A stretch of DNA of 64,000 bases from Toxonevra muliebris. Its lineage: Eukaryota > Arthropoda > Insecta > Diptera > Pallopteridae. A program made the position numbers and the translations under genes. Within the stretch, counting starts at the first letter, position 1. Every line of letters starts with the position of its first letter. The DNA lies in assembly GCA_963691655.1 (NCBI GenBank), contig OY829329.1, forward strand, positions 80,408,613 to 80,472,612, given 5' to 3'. The notes beneath the pieces were generated by a model. That model saw nothing but the letters and a program-made list of their open reading frames with translations. It ran no database searches and was not told the origin of the DNA. This document shows positions 1 to 10,660 of this stretch, piece after piece.

Positions 1-90
1 TTGTATGTGTGTATAAAATCGAAATCACTCGCTAGGCAAGTGATTTAAAAGCGCAAAAACAAATAGCGAAAAAAAGACGAGGATTGGCGA

Positions 91-94
91 AGAG

Positions 95-125
<31 letters not shown>

Positions 126-126
126 G
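91..126. repeat. Purine-rich (GA)n microsatellite
   Basis: A GAAA-rich purine run passes into an uninterrupted GA dinucleotide tract. It gives a serine/leucine-rich open frame on the minus strand that has no other support. Confidence 0.85.
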
Positions 127-997
127 TAAGAGGAAAACGAAGCGAGTATCCGTCAAATGCTCACCCGTCAAAACAAAAACATTGAAAGCGTAAGGTGTGG
201 ATGAGGAATGATGAAATAAAATACTTATACCTCTTATTATATTATACACATATACTTATCTATACATATATAACATAATTATACATATATACATATGGGG
301 GATTTCATCTCACGTGAGTCCAGTTTTTAAATCGATCGAGCTCAAACTTACACAAAGTTTAGTCCTATTGGGTAGTAATTACCACAAGAGATCGGTCAAA
401 AACTTGCCGAGTTGATCCATGTAACTACTTCACTTATTGCATTTAGAAAATTTTCGAAAATTTTAATTCAATCTATTGGAAAAAATAAATCCAAAATTTG
501 GACGTATTTTTTCAAAACTAAAAATGAGTCTTCATTTATTTTATGAAGACTGAGGTGGTCCGTCTTGAAAAGAACTCTAAGAATCGTTTTCTGTATGGGG
601 AAAATCGTTTCGTTAGGTTATTTATGGCCAAATAAATAAAAAATAAACTCAAAAATAATTAAAATATTGCGAAAATCGGCTCAATAACTTTCATTTGTTG
701 TTTAGTGATGTTTTTTTATGTAACATCGAATCGGTCTAAATTTAAAGTAAATAAGTTGAAAACGATCTCTTGAACTGGACACAAACCAAAGCTTATGGAC
801 GGAATTATTTTAATTTTCATGGAAATTGCATACAACACAAAATTTCCAAATCTTCTGATGCCGAAACCTTATCTTCTATTCTATGTGACCTTTTATTTCG
901 CTAGATCCGAAATAAATCATGGTTCATATTTAAGAGATGGTAGCTCCAAATTTTTTTTTTTTCGCGATGTGCCTTAATGAATATGTTCATTTAAGCG
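127..997. other. AT-rich non-coding flank
   Basis: No exon, RNA gene or element ends were recognised here. The single 60-codon frame at 795-977 ends in a T-run and shows no protein-like pattern. Confidence 0.6.
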
Positions 998-1060
998 CAG
1001 TGACGTAACAACGAAGCAAAGGGCCTTGGGCCAAAAGTTTCAAGGGGGCACCTCAACTGA

Positions 1061-1102
<42 letters not shown>

Positions 1103-1349
1103 TACATACTGAATTAATCAAACAGAAATAAAGAAACTATTGAAAATTAGAATGAATACAACTTTTTGATAATCTCATTTTTTTAATTGTTTCTTGCGAA
1201 ATTTTGTTCCGGCAAAGGTGTCGATAATATTATCGAAATCATTCTTTAAATTGTTTGCAATTCGATACTCCATAGAGAGAATATTCAAATTACTCAATTT
1301 TTTAATAGCTTCATTTTAGAAAACGAAACCGGCTTTTGTTACGCCACTG
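998..1349. mobile_element. hAT-like MITE, CAGTGRCGTAAC termini
   Basis: The left end reads CAGTGACGTAACAACGAAGC and the reverse complement of the right end reads CAGTGGCGTAACAAAAGC, so the ends form a terminal inverted repeat of about 17 bp. The 8-bp flanks TTTAAGCG and TTTAAAAA agree at their first five positions, compatible with a decayed hAT-type 8-bp target duplication. The 352-bp interior has no transposase and holds a (TA)n tract. The termini resemble those of the element at 59608-60186. Confidence 0.6.
1065..1101. repeat. (TA)n microsatellite
   Basis: Uninterrupted TA tract of about 18 units inside the 998-1349 element. Confidence 0.95.
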
Positions 1350-3992
1350 TTTAAAAAGTTCATAAACTAACTACTTATAGATTTGAACAGGTATCACATC
1401 CATATCAACATGGGCTATGGGAAATTAGATTGATTTTGGACTCAATTGATATGGAGAGCTCATATAATTTTGGAAAGCTCCCTATACCATTAAAATACTT
1501 TTCATTTTCATATTTAAGAGGGCGTGTTTAGTTTATAAAGAATACAAAATATTACTGCATATTCAATAGCACGTACTAGATGAGTAATTAATTTAGTTTT
1601 GTGATTGTTCACTTATTATGACTACTCTTACTGCTATTATTCCCCTGTATGTATAATAATACATACACATAACAATGCTGATAACAAGGTTTCTTTTTTA
1701 AAATAATATTTTGAGTTTGTTGTAAAATAAATAATATAAATTGAAAATAATTTTAGATAACTATAAGAGTGGCAGAAATGTAACTTAATAAGGAAATTTT
1801 ACATCCAGTTATAGTCGTTGGTAGTTTTAAATATTTTCGAGTACCTACATGTATCAAACATACCCGTGGCCAATATTTTCTCAGATCGAATGAAACTTGG
1901 AACTTTTTTATTTTATTTTCGAGTTAAACACGAAATCTGAAATCTGATTTAAACGTTACTTAAGATATTGGCCAATTTTATATTGCTGTAGGCAAAGTGT
2001 AAGGACAAAATTGCTGTACATTAAGTTAAATTCAATGCGTATTTCAAATCAGTAACCTTCGCCAAAAAAGACTTATGTCATTAAACTGGCATATTTCATC
2101 AGAAACTGATATACGTTAATTTTAAAAATTTTTTTATAATACTGTTTCTTTGCCATAAAAACAAAATCACGTTAAGGTATTCCACCTTCTTTGCATAATT
2201 TTACACAAATATAAAATACATTTTAATGAAAAAAAATTAATTTAAATAAGGTCAACGACTAAAGTTGCTTGGAATGGCGGTGGCGTCAATGTTTGCATTA
2301 ACATGAGAGTATAGCGGCAGCAAAAACAAAAGTGCAAATTTTTCAAGTGCAAAGAACGATCATTTTTTTTTAATAATTGTTTACATTAAAATGATCACGC
2401 ATGAGATGTTTGCAATATTTTTATTTTCGTCGTTGTTGCTGTTGTTTGTGGGTGCGATTTGCTCCTGCATTTGCAAAACATGTTTGCGGTTCAGAAAGTT
2501 CACTGTGCTGTGCTTTCGTAGAGGTAACTGCACCATGGAAAAGACATACATATTTACATAGGTCTATAAGTTATAGATTATAAAGCTCTAATTATAGAAA
2601 CTTACCGTAAGTTAACGACGCACAGAGAACTGTCACATAGAATTATCTTTCATATACTTTGTATGTATCTGATTATAGAAACTTAACAAAACTTAACGTA
2701 ATATAGAAAGCTGTTGAATTTAGATTTCTTTGTTTTTACATTACGTGGCATTTCACAAAATAAGCTGTTTTCTTGTTTTGTTGTGTTTTTAAGGAGATTA
2801 AAAGCATGTGTTTACATTTAAAATGATTGTTTTATTTATTAAATTGGTTTATTTATTATTTTCAAATTATTTTCCTACTTCTGATATATTCTGCAGAGGG
2901 ATTTCTTTTGGCTGCTGTGCCATGTTTTTATAATCGGCATTAAGTTTTGCTATTCGCTGCTATGTAAAGTTACGTTACGTTAATTTCCTATAATCAAACC
3001 TTAAAACAACGTTGTCACAAATAAGAGAGCGATCTATTGCTCATTTGAGACATATTTCTCCCCTGTAATTATTTCTGTTGAATTTAGTTTCATGTAAGTC
3101 CCCTTTTCCACACGGCAATTCGAGTTTGTGGGAAAGAGAGGAAAAACGAGAGGAGACGAGTACAGACTTGCTCGTACCGCAAATTTTATTTTATGCTGTT
3201 CGTTCTTTGATATTTCGCTTTATGGTACAAACACAACCAATGCAGCCGGCGTCAACTTCAACAACAAACAGATAGAATTTTATGAACTTCTATGGGAACA
3301 AATTTCTGAGGCTTGCTGCCGCCAAAACGACGCTCCACTAGATTCTATTCAAATTCTCTCAACTTCATAATGTTTTCTCTTTTGTGAGAGGGAAACATAA
3401 AGCATGACAGTTTGGCAAAAAAATAAAGAAAAAGGAAAAGATTCGAAATGGCTGCCGGTGAAAATAAGTTAAAATCATCGTTAAATGTTCTTATAAAGGG
3501 TAAAGGGTAAAAACTTAAACCAATGCCCACGATTAACCGCAATGACTGGGATCCATTAAAATGTTTCACCTCTAGCTGCTGAGCAGTGTCATTGTGAATA
3601 ACAATAAAACGAGAATAGACTTAACAACTTGATCGTTTTATTCGCACATGTTAAACTAGATGGCGAATAAAACACAGCTATTAATATCAACCATTTATAT
3701 CTTAATTATTGTTATGAAATGCCTCAAAGTTTTCTCCTGAATGGCTCAACAAAAATGAATAATTTTGATCTCAAAAGTAACATAGTTTGCTGGTTGATAG
3801 ACGTACTGTTTTGGGAAGTATTCATTTTAAACCCTGTACTTCTTTTTAAATCATTAAAAAAAAGTGTCTCAATGTACTTCATTCAAAGATTTGTCTTCTT
3901 TTTTTTTTAGAAAAAATAATTTTTTCTTTTAATTCCTTCAAAATAGCCTTTTTTGCGTAGGCTCTTTACGACCACCCAGATCCTTACCAGAT
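1350..3992. other. AT-rich non-coding span
   Basis: No exon or RNA gene was recognised. Two overlapping short frames at 3078-3370 sit in a locally less AT-rich patch and look like chance. A small imperfect inverted repeat (arms 3593-3612 and 3633-3648, differing by a 4-nt indel) could be a remnant of a foldback element. Confidence 0.5.
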
Positions 3993-4110
3993 GTACATTA
4001 GGTACCATTGCCACTTTTTATTGTCAAAATAAATTTAAGACTTAATTATAAAAAAAATTATTTTTTAATAAGTACCTACTAAAATTTAGCTTGCCTCTAC
4101 TGTATTACTC
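3993..4110 (+). repeat. Dispersed repeat, copy A
   Basis: This stretch closely matches 23400-23524 in the same orientation. Both begin GTACATTA, share AAATAAATTTAA followed by ACTTAATTA, then TAAGTAC and TACTAAAATTT, and end near CTGTATT. No coding frame or clean termini are visible, so the class of repeat is unknown. Confidence 0.65.
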
Positions 4111-4720
4111 ATGGATGTAGCCTGGTGTTCGAGTTTAGAACAAAAAAAAGGCGATTTTTGAAAAAAAAATTTTAGAATTATTATTTGAAAAATCTGTCAA
4201 AAAATTGTCACTAGAAATCGTTGTAAAACTGTTAAATTTGTTAAATCTTATTGCATTTATAAATTGAATTTATTTACTTATTATTTATTTCTTACGGTCT
4301 TTAAGACCTAATTATTAATAAATTAGGGAGAATTTGCAGTTTCTAATTTTATGGCAGGGTACTGCGTACTCAAATTTATTTTTTCTTGATAATTTTTTCG
4401 TTTATATTTCTGGAAATTAAAAAACAATGTCTTGTTAACTTTTTTATTTATTTTTCTTTTAATAAAAATGCATTAAGGTTTCTGGGATGATGGTATAAAA
4501 TTCAAACCACTAAATCTACAGAGAGAGAGAGAGAGAGAGAGAGTGGCAAAACACCGACCAATTTTGTTGATTTTTTGGATGCGGATGCTTTTTAAATTTA
4601 TGTGGGATTTTCACGATTTACGCGGTTCACGAGGTGTACAATGCTTTTCCCCATTAAGATGAATCCAAATAATATTTTTTCAAAATATCTTATTAATAGC
4701 AAGGAATTTGGGGGTTGTCT
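4111..4720. other. AT-rich non-coding span with (GA)n
   Basis: Apart from a (GA)11-12 tract at 4521-4543 nothing is recognised. Confidence 0.6.
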
Positions 4721-4724
4721 TTAA

Positions 4725-4989
4725 CCCAAGAAAGGTAATCATATTTTTTGCTTACGTTGTAGGCAATCTTCGTCGAATCGACGAAGTCATATTCAACTCC
4801 AATTTCTGGAAAGAATATATAGCATACACCCTATAACCCACTTTCCCAACTATATTTAGACTTTTTTAAACAAATAATATGCACCGTATGTATTTTTAAA
4901 AATGATTTGTTTATTTTTAAGCAATTTGCTTCGAGGTACAATAAAGAGAAATTTGAAAAAATATGTAGACGAAGATTACCTTTCCAGGA
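4725..4989. mobile_element. piggyBac-like MITE with TTAA target duplications
   Basis: TTAA (4721-4724) is followed by CCCAAGAAAGGTAATC; the other end is GATTACCTTTCCAGGA followed by TTAA (4990-4993). The terminal repeats match at 13 of 16 positions. A TTAA duplication with a terminus starting CC and containing GAAAG is the established signature of the piggyBac superfamily. The 265-bp interior has no transposase. A perfect 9+1+9 palindrome (CTTCGTCGA A TCGACGAAG, 4768-4786) lies inside the left end, and GACGAAG recurs beside the right terminus, as subterminal binding repeats would. Confidence 0.65.
4768..4786. repeat. 19-bp subterminal palindrome
   Basis: Perfect 9-bp arms around one central base, inside the piggyBac-like MITE 43 bp from its left end. 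Confidence 0.8.
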
Positions 4990-4993
4990 TTAA

Positions 4994-6498
4994 AAATCTT
5001 AAAATAAATGTCCTTGATTTTTATTTCTGGACTGTGTATTATTGAGGCTTTACAATTATGAACAACGCATCGAAATTTAACTTGAAAATTCCATGAAATC
5101 AGTATAAACAGGGAATCAAATGGGTATAACTACTAAACTTTCACATAAAACTCAAAATAAAAAGAAATATCTTAGCATTTATCATATGATTCGTAACAAT
5201 GACATCTAGCAACTATATCAGAATTGCATTTTTATTTAATATAATTTTTTTTTTGCAGCGGATGTATAAAAAACAAAATATTTCCAAACCACTTTCGATG
5301 TTCGTAAATGAACAATTATAAAAAAATATTGTTTGTGAGTGGCTCACTAGAAAAAACCTTTGCTCAAATTTTCATATGGATTTTTAACTATTGTTAGTGA
5401 GGCTGCAGTATTGGTGGATCTGTCACTGTACAAAAATAGTGTTAATGTAACATGAACAAATTTAGAAAACATGAGAACTGCCACTAATGATTTTGCTGGC
5501 TTAATAAAATAAGAAATAGTGCCATTGTAATCTGTAACGCCATATGTTAAGGGGGACTATTTTGCAAAGATATTTTCGGTTTTGCTCTTTGTTTTATGCT
5601 TTTGCCTCTGTGCCATTAAAACCGGATATATATTATTTCCGCTACTGTCCACATTTTTTAAACCTAAGTGTGTATGTATGTGTACACAGTTTGGAATTTT
5701 TTGTAACTTTTTTACAGGCGCAAATTACAAATAGCAAATAGAATAAGAATATAATATATTTTACCTCAAAAACACTAACATAGCAGTAGGAATTAGTATA
5801 AAAATGGCCAAAATGTAAATGGGATTATTAAGCAAAGTGGAAGAGATTTGTGAGCGCATAGGGAGTTATTGTAATATTATTCCCTTTTTATTCGCGTACA
5901 TTGAGGAATTGAAATACTGTGCAGAGGTGCGACAAAAATGCAGATTTGTAGTTTAATTTCCGTTGGTTGGTGGCAAAATGTATTTGAGGCATATTACAGA
6001 AAAATGAAATAAATAATATTTTCAGTGACATTTAAAAAGAGCGGAAAAAATGCATTTCATTTAACTAACTTATTTTTAACACTAGTGGATCTACTCTGAT
6101 CGTTGGTCATGAATCAAAAACAAAAAATTTTAAAAGGACGAATTGAAGCCCCCCGTTTTGTAATGTCTTGACCTGCTAGTGCTTACATATATACATATGT
6201 AAGTATAAACACCACTATATGTCTTTTCTAATTATAAACCAACGAGCGCTTTAACAACAGCGTAGATATACCTGTACATTTATTAGTGTAACTACATGCT
6301 TATTCCAAAAGATCCAAAAGTGCTACACTATCATATGATATATCAATTTAAAGAGCTTGACGAGTAGGTTAGCCAAAAATTATCAGATTTAAAATCAGTT
6401 AAGCCAATTCATCAATATTAGAGTTGGAAGTTTTTTAAAATTCGCTGATTGAACAAAGCATTGCGTTCATCGTTATACAAATCATTGCTTTACCGCCT
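4994..6498. other. AT-rich non-coding span
   Basis: No gene, RNA or element termini recognised. The 65-codon frame at 5544-5741 is unsupported. Confidence 0.55.
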
Positions 6499-6803
6499 GG
6501 TTATATTGGTACTCGGTGTTCGGCGAACACAAAACATTTTCTCCCGTGCTCGGTCGAGGTGGTTACATTCAGCTCGTTGCAGAGTTGCTTTTTGGCAAAA
6601 TATACTCATTTGTTTAATACTATTTTGTATGTAATGATACTGTTTTGTAAAATAACTCATTGCCACCCTGAATACTTGGCGTGCTCAGTGTACAATACAT
6701 CGAGCTTATCGTGTTCGGTGTGAGAGTGAGTACAGACTTTCTTCTTGTGTTCGGTGCAACAACAATTTCATTGTGTTCGCCGAGCATACTTGCAATGTAA
6801 CCA
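6499..6803. mobile_element. Foldback/MITE-like element with CTCGG/TTCGG subterminal repeats
   Basis: The left arm (6499-6535) starts GGTTATATTG and ends CGGCGAACACAA; the right arm (6771-6803) read in reverse starts GGTTACATTG and also ends CGGCGAACACAA, with small indels between. The interior carries many variants of GTGTTCGG/GTGCTCGG in both orientations. Such clustered motifs are known as transposase-binding sites in several DNA transposons. No coding capacity and no clear target duplication were found, so the superfamily is open. Confidence 0.5.
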
Positions 6804-7321
6804 CATTTATAACCACTTTTATAAATTTAAGTTTCTGTTTATTTGAAATCTCAAAAAAATCAACAGCAAATACGTGCACAATAGTAACGCTGTTCGTATG
6901 AACGGAAATTAAATTTATTTCCTACTTAGATATAAGAACTTAATGCCTCTTGTTGGATTAAATCAAAATAAAATTTAACTGCCATATTGTGCAGCGCCCT
7001 CTAACGTACGCTAACAATGACATATTTGAAATGTCTCTGCCATCTGGCGATAAGCGTTTGCAGTAATATAAAATAATTGTAATAGATGGAAACTTTTTAT
7101 TGGTATTTTCTAAGGAGCGATGGCATTCCCGTATTAATTCGCATTAATATCTTCATTAGAAAAAAAATGCAATTCCGCTTGCAAGTAATATTCTAATTCT
7201 TTAATATTAAGGGTAATCATGTGAGTTCTGGCTTAAAATCATTTATCCATTGAGAGTACTTTTCGGCAACGTTGCAAGCTAAAAGTAGACATTAACAATG
7301 TGCATTATTCTCGCTTGTATT
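6804..7321. other. AT-rich non-coding span
   Basis: Nothing recognised between the foldback element and the hAT-like element. Confidence 0.55.
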
Positions 7322-8661
7322 CAGTGTTGCCAGACAATTCCTTAAATTTCTTCAAGATATCCGAAAAAATTCCCTAAACTAACATAATATAACTGTTTTT
7401 AAATACAAAAACTAACGATGTTTTCTATTTGTTTTGTTAATGGATCTAAAAAGAATAAATTTCAGTGAGTCAAAATTGAGTTCATTCCTTAGTAAAGCTA
7501 AGGGCGTTTTTTGATTTGAAATTTTACTCGAAATCAGTAAGAAAATGTAAGAAAATGATATTTTAAGAACTTTTTTGGTTATCCTTAATAGTCTTAAACT
7601 CGTTTTTGCAAACGTCTCACCCTATTTGTTCCTTTCTGCTCATTGTTTATAAAATAAGATACATACGCATTGCTGCTACAGAGAGGAAAAAAGCAATATT
7701 GGTTTGAAGAAAAGGCGGTTAACGTAAGTTTTTAAATGAGTGAAAGAATTTGTTATTAATCCAATTTGATTATTGTTTTCATCTCTCTTAATATGGAAAC
7801 TGATACGTAATCAACACTGTCAACTGACGAAGGAAAAAATGTAAAAGGAACACACAAAATCGGAGAAAAGTTTCAAGACGTTTATATCACTATATTACAT
7901 TGAAATTATTAGGTAATAGAAGCATTAAAAACTGTACTGATTTTCATTGATTTCGAACGTCTAATGGACTGATTTCGCGGTTCAAAAATCTGGCTACCCT
8001 ACAACCACTCCAACCAACTAACCAACCAACCAAGAAGGCTGTTGCTGACGTTTAAAAAAAATCTGTAAGTGTCGTTCATTAAAAACACTGATATTTTGTT
8101 TGACAATCTTTTGTATCAGGTTTAATTGCTAAAATACAGCTTGATTCATATATTTGTTTTATTGGCTACTTCTATCTTGGAAAAATATGAGTTCTTCACG
8201 CAAGTCTTGAGTTAATGATACCAAGAATTTTTGCAAAACTTCTGCGGAGTCTCTTCATTACTAGAGCGAAGGAGAACGCAAATTGCTTTCAATTACAGTG
8301 CCGATAACATGGAATATTTTTTTTTTAGTATTTTTTTCATTAAATTTTTTACCGGGTGTATTATTTTTCAAAAAATAAATGTATGGTTTTGAAAACCGAT
8401 TTGAACGACACCGACACACGAACCGAGAAGAGCAACGACAATAATTTTACAAATAACAAATACAGCCAACCAAGCAAATTCAACCTCGACCCCAATTTTA
8501 TAAAAATTTACTCTTCAATCTTTAGATGCAGATTTATTGTTCCCCTGTGCTGTTAATTATTAAATTTTGCACTTTTTGTGAAATACTTTGTCTTTCCCTT
8601 TTTAATTAAAAACTTAAAAATTTCCACTTTAACGGAAATTTTCCACAATCTGGCAACAGTG
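7322..8661. mobile_element. hAT-like element, CAGTGTTGCCAGA termini
   Basis: The left terminus is CAGTGTTGCCAGA and the right is TCTGGCAACAGTG, a 13-bp inverted repeat with one mismatch. Outside flanks are CTTGTATT and CTTGCAAT, matching at 6 of 8 positions, the 8-bp target-site length typical of hAT. The 1.34-kb interior shows no recognisable hAT transposase; the frame at 8356-8556 is polar but has no known domain. The same termini occur at 31922-32218. An alternative is two independent solo ends, but the flank match argues against it. Confidence 0.5.
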
Positions 8662-9330
8662 CTTGCAATGGAATTTGACAGACGGCAGGGCAGATAGATA
8701 TGTTGATGCTGACAGTAGAATTAAATAGTATGTGTTTCGCGTGAAAATTAATAAACGAGTGCACATAAATAGTTCTTTTTAAGAACAGTGATGTCCGAAA
8801 ATTTAATTGAGAGTGCATACAATGCATTTGAAAGCATTCGATCAGTGGAAAGCGATATAAATTGCCTCTTTTCGTTCGCCCATAAGCAACGAAGTGAACA
8901 ACAAATCGTGGAGAATCATTTATAATTGTTTTTTCCTTTTGTTTTGATTCTTATCAATCCGAATAAAGCACAAAGTGCAATTGTCAAAAAGCCTGGCAAG
9001 CGAAGATGGAATAGAAAAAAGAGTATGAAAACAAAAAAACAAAATCCGGTTCCGGTGCATGTAATGTACGCGAGTTTCTGTGTTTAGTGTGGGTGGACAT
9101 TTGAGGAGTGTGCATGCCAAAAAAACAAAAACAAATTCAGAAAATGTTCATATGTGTATTTGGTTGACGTCTTTTGTTTTGACATTCCTTTTTGAGTTTG
9201 TTTCGCTTTAGATTTCATTCTCTTTGGTACGCTATGTCAAACATTCGTTGGCGATGTCGTTGTGGATGACGGTAGTGACGGTGGCGGCAAGGGCTACAAC
9301 AATTTTTCGTTCGCATTTACCTTTCATTCT
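8662..9330. other. Upstream flank of the predicted promoter
   Basis: No TATA box was noticed at -30 relative to A+1 at 9333, consistent with a TATA-less Inr/DPE promoter. No transposon ends were recognised, so this could be the proximal regulatory region of the gene that starts downstream. Confidence 0.4.
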
Positions 9331-9365
9331 TCAGTTGTGAGTAATTCGTTGCGTTGTATGGACGT
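9331..9365 (+). promoter_or_regulatory. Predicted TATA-less core promoter (Inr + DPE)
   Basis: TCAGTT at 9331-9336 fits the fly initiator TCAKTY with A+1 at 9333. GGACGT at 9360-9365 falls at exactly +28 to +33 and fits the downstream promoter element. Inr and DPE act together only at this fixed spacing in Drosophila. By base frequencies such a pair is expected roughly once per strand pair in a window of this size, so the location 622 bp upstream of a first coding exon on the same strand is what makes it credible. Confidence 0.45.
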
Positions 9366-9954
9366 ATGGTTTTGTATTGCACCCTGGCAGTTGTTAATCG
9401 GTTTTAATTAAATTCGAATTCAATTGCAGAAACTTTGATTCGTTAGCTGTTGGTGATAGTAAAAACGTAAAGTGCAAAGTGATCGTGTTGTTATTGTAAA
9501 CAATGTTGTCGCTCGCTATGAGCTATGATTCTTATTGTCGTTGTCATCGTCGTCGTGATTATTTTGGTTTTTGTTTCTGTGGTTTCGCGTTTTATCATCA
9601 CTGATAAAAATCAAACAATTGAATTCTACCAATCATAACAAAACAAAGTAATTAATGAAATAAGTTTGAATTAAATGATAATTGAATTTCCATAACCATA
9701 CTGTTTCATTATTAAATGTCAGTGATTTACATGAGATAAGTGATGTTAAATATTTGCTTGGTTGGTCTGCTATTAAAATGTGATAGCAAGCAACATACAA
9801 AAAATAATCATAACTAAATAATTACATATAAGTATTTGTGTTGGGATTAAGCGTTCGTTGTTTTTCTTCTTTTTAATGCATAAAATAAAGGAGTTTATGT
9901 TGCCGTTTATCCGCCAATTCTAGACCGGATATCCTGCGGATTTGACAGCATACA
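9366..9954 (+). other. Probable 5' UTR, possibly with a small intron
   Basis: This lies between the predicted start site and the first coding exon. Upstream ATGs and an AT-rich stretch (about 9600-9860) suggest part may be spliced out. A pyrimidine-rich run at about 9855-9875 followed by AG at 9889-9890 is a possible acceptor. The alternative is one unspliced leader. Confidence 0.3.
9590..9609. promoter_or_regulatory. Inverted pair of GATA sites
   Basis: TTTTATCA TCAC TGATAAAA is a perfect 8-4-8 palindrome holding two opposed WGATAR motifs, 257 bp after the predicted start site. GATA-factor binding is an inference from motif alone. Confidence 0.3.
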
Positions 9955-9997
9955 ATGTCACGACGTAAACAATCGAATCCGAAGCCGTTAAATAAAG
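9955..9997 (+). CDS. First coding exon of a NuRD-recruiting zinc-finger repressor (FOG/BCL11/SALL type)
   Basis: The exon encodes MSRRKQSNPKPLNK plus one base of the next codon, then a strong donor (AAAG|GTGAGA). The start has A at -3 (ACAATG), a favourable fly context. MSRRKQ at residue 1 with P at residue 9 is the RRKQxxP motif that docks RBBP4/7 of the NuRD complex. It is known at the N-termini of FOG/ZFPM (u-shaped in flies), BCL11 (CG9650 in flies) and vertebrate SALL proteins, where it is encoded by a short first exon as here. The SNP residues resemble vertebrate FOG1 most, but 14 residues cannot decide between FOG and BCL11, so no symbol is given. The zinc fingers must lie on exons beyond the window. 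The protein would be a nuclear transcriptional cofactor or repressor. Confidence 0.7.
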
Positions 9998-10166
9998 GTG
10001 AGATTCCCCAATACATACATATGAGACTTAAATAAATGTATGTAAATAAATAATGCCATGCCGGGTTTAAAAAATGTGATGCTTTCCTAATATGCAAATT
10101 CAAAACTTTTTTAAATTAAGGATGATGTTATTTATATTAAAGTTCACAATTTTTATTTTATAGTTA

Positions 10167-10360
10167 CACTGCTGGACAAAATTATATGTGTGAACATATA
10201 TTTTTTCGAGTTCCTACTTTCCAATTGCATTGGATTTTATTCAAAATTATGTAAAACACACAAAAAAAAAGACAACAAAAACTTATCATATTGTTAGGCA
10301 CATATTTCAGTACAAAATATGTTTATATTGAATCATACTGGACAACATAATAGGTGTGTC
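10167..10360 (+). mobile_element. Tc1-like element, left end only
   Basis: After a TA dinucleotide the sequence reads CACTGCTGGACAAAATTATA, and about 168 bp later a related copy reads CATACTGGACAACATAATAG. Two direct copies in one end are the IR/DR arrangement of some Tc1-like elements. No matching right end was found, so this looks truncated. Confidence 0.45.
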
Positions 10361-10512
10361 TAAAATCAAAGAAAATTATGTGGATAAAAACCGTTTTTTT
10401 AATGGCTTGTTTTTATAAATATCAGCTGCTAGTGTAGTTATCTCTATTTTTCAAAACCGCCTGAATTTTTCTCCGCATGGGAGAAATTAAGGTGAGACAT
10501 ATCTAGCCGGCC

Positions 10513-10660
10513 GGTTCCGAATAACGATGTGACAATTTGTTATCACTTGGTGGTTTTGCCATTGTCTACCAAGATGTGTACTTGTACACTTTCTTATAAT
10601 TCTCATCCACTTTATATTGTTAGAAAATATAAGTTCATGAGAATTAACCACCGAAGTCGT
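10513..10660 (-). mobile_element. tRNA-derived SINE body, truncated copy
   Basis: This aligns along its length with 36577-36730. Shared blocks include ACTTGGTGGTTTTGCCATT, CTTGTACACT and TCTTATAATTCTCAT. The tRNA-like head present in the other copy is missing or decayed here. Confidence 0.7.

Noticed and set aside
2616..2630. CAGAGAACTG resembling a hobo/Hermes hAT terminus
   Set aside because: No inverted mate and no 8-bp duplication were found; the 10-mer alone is weak.
3078..3370. Overlapping plus-strand frames as a small gene
   Set aside because: Two frames overlap, neither has a domain or splice context, and the local base composition explains them.
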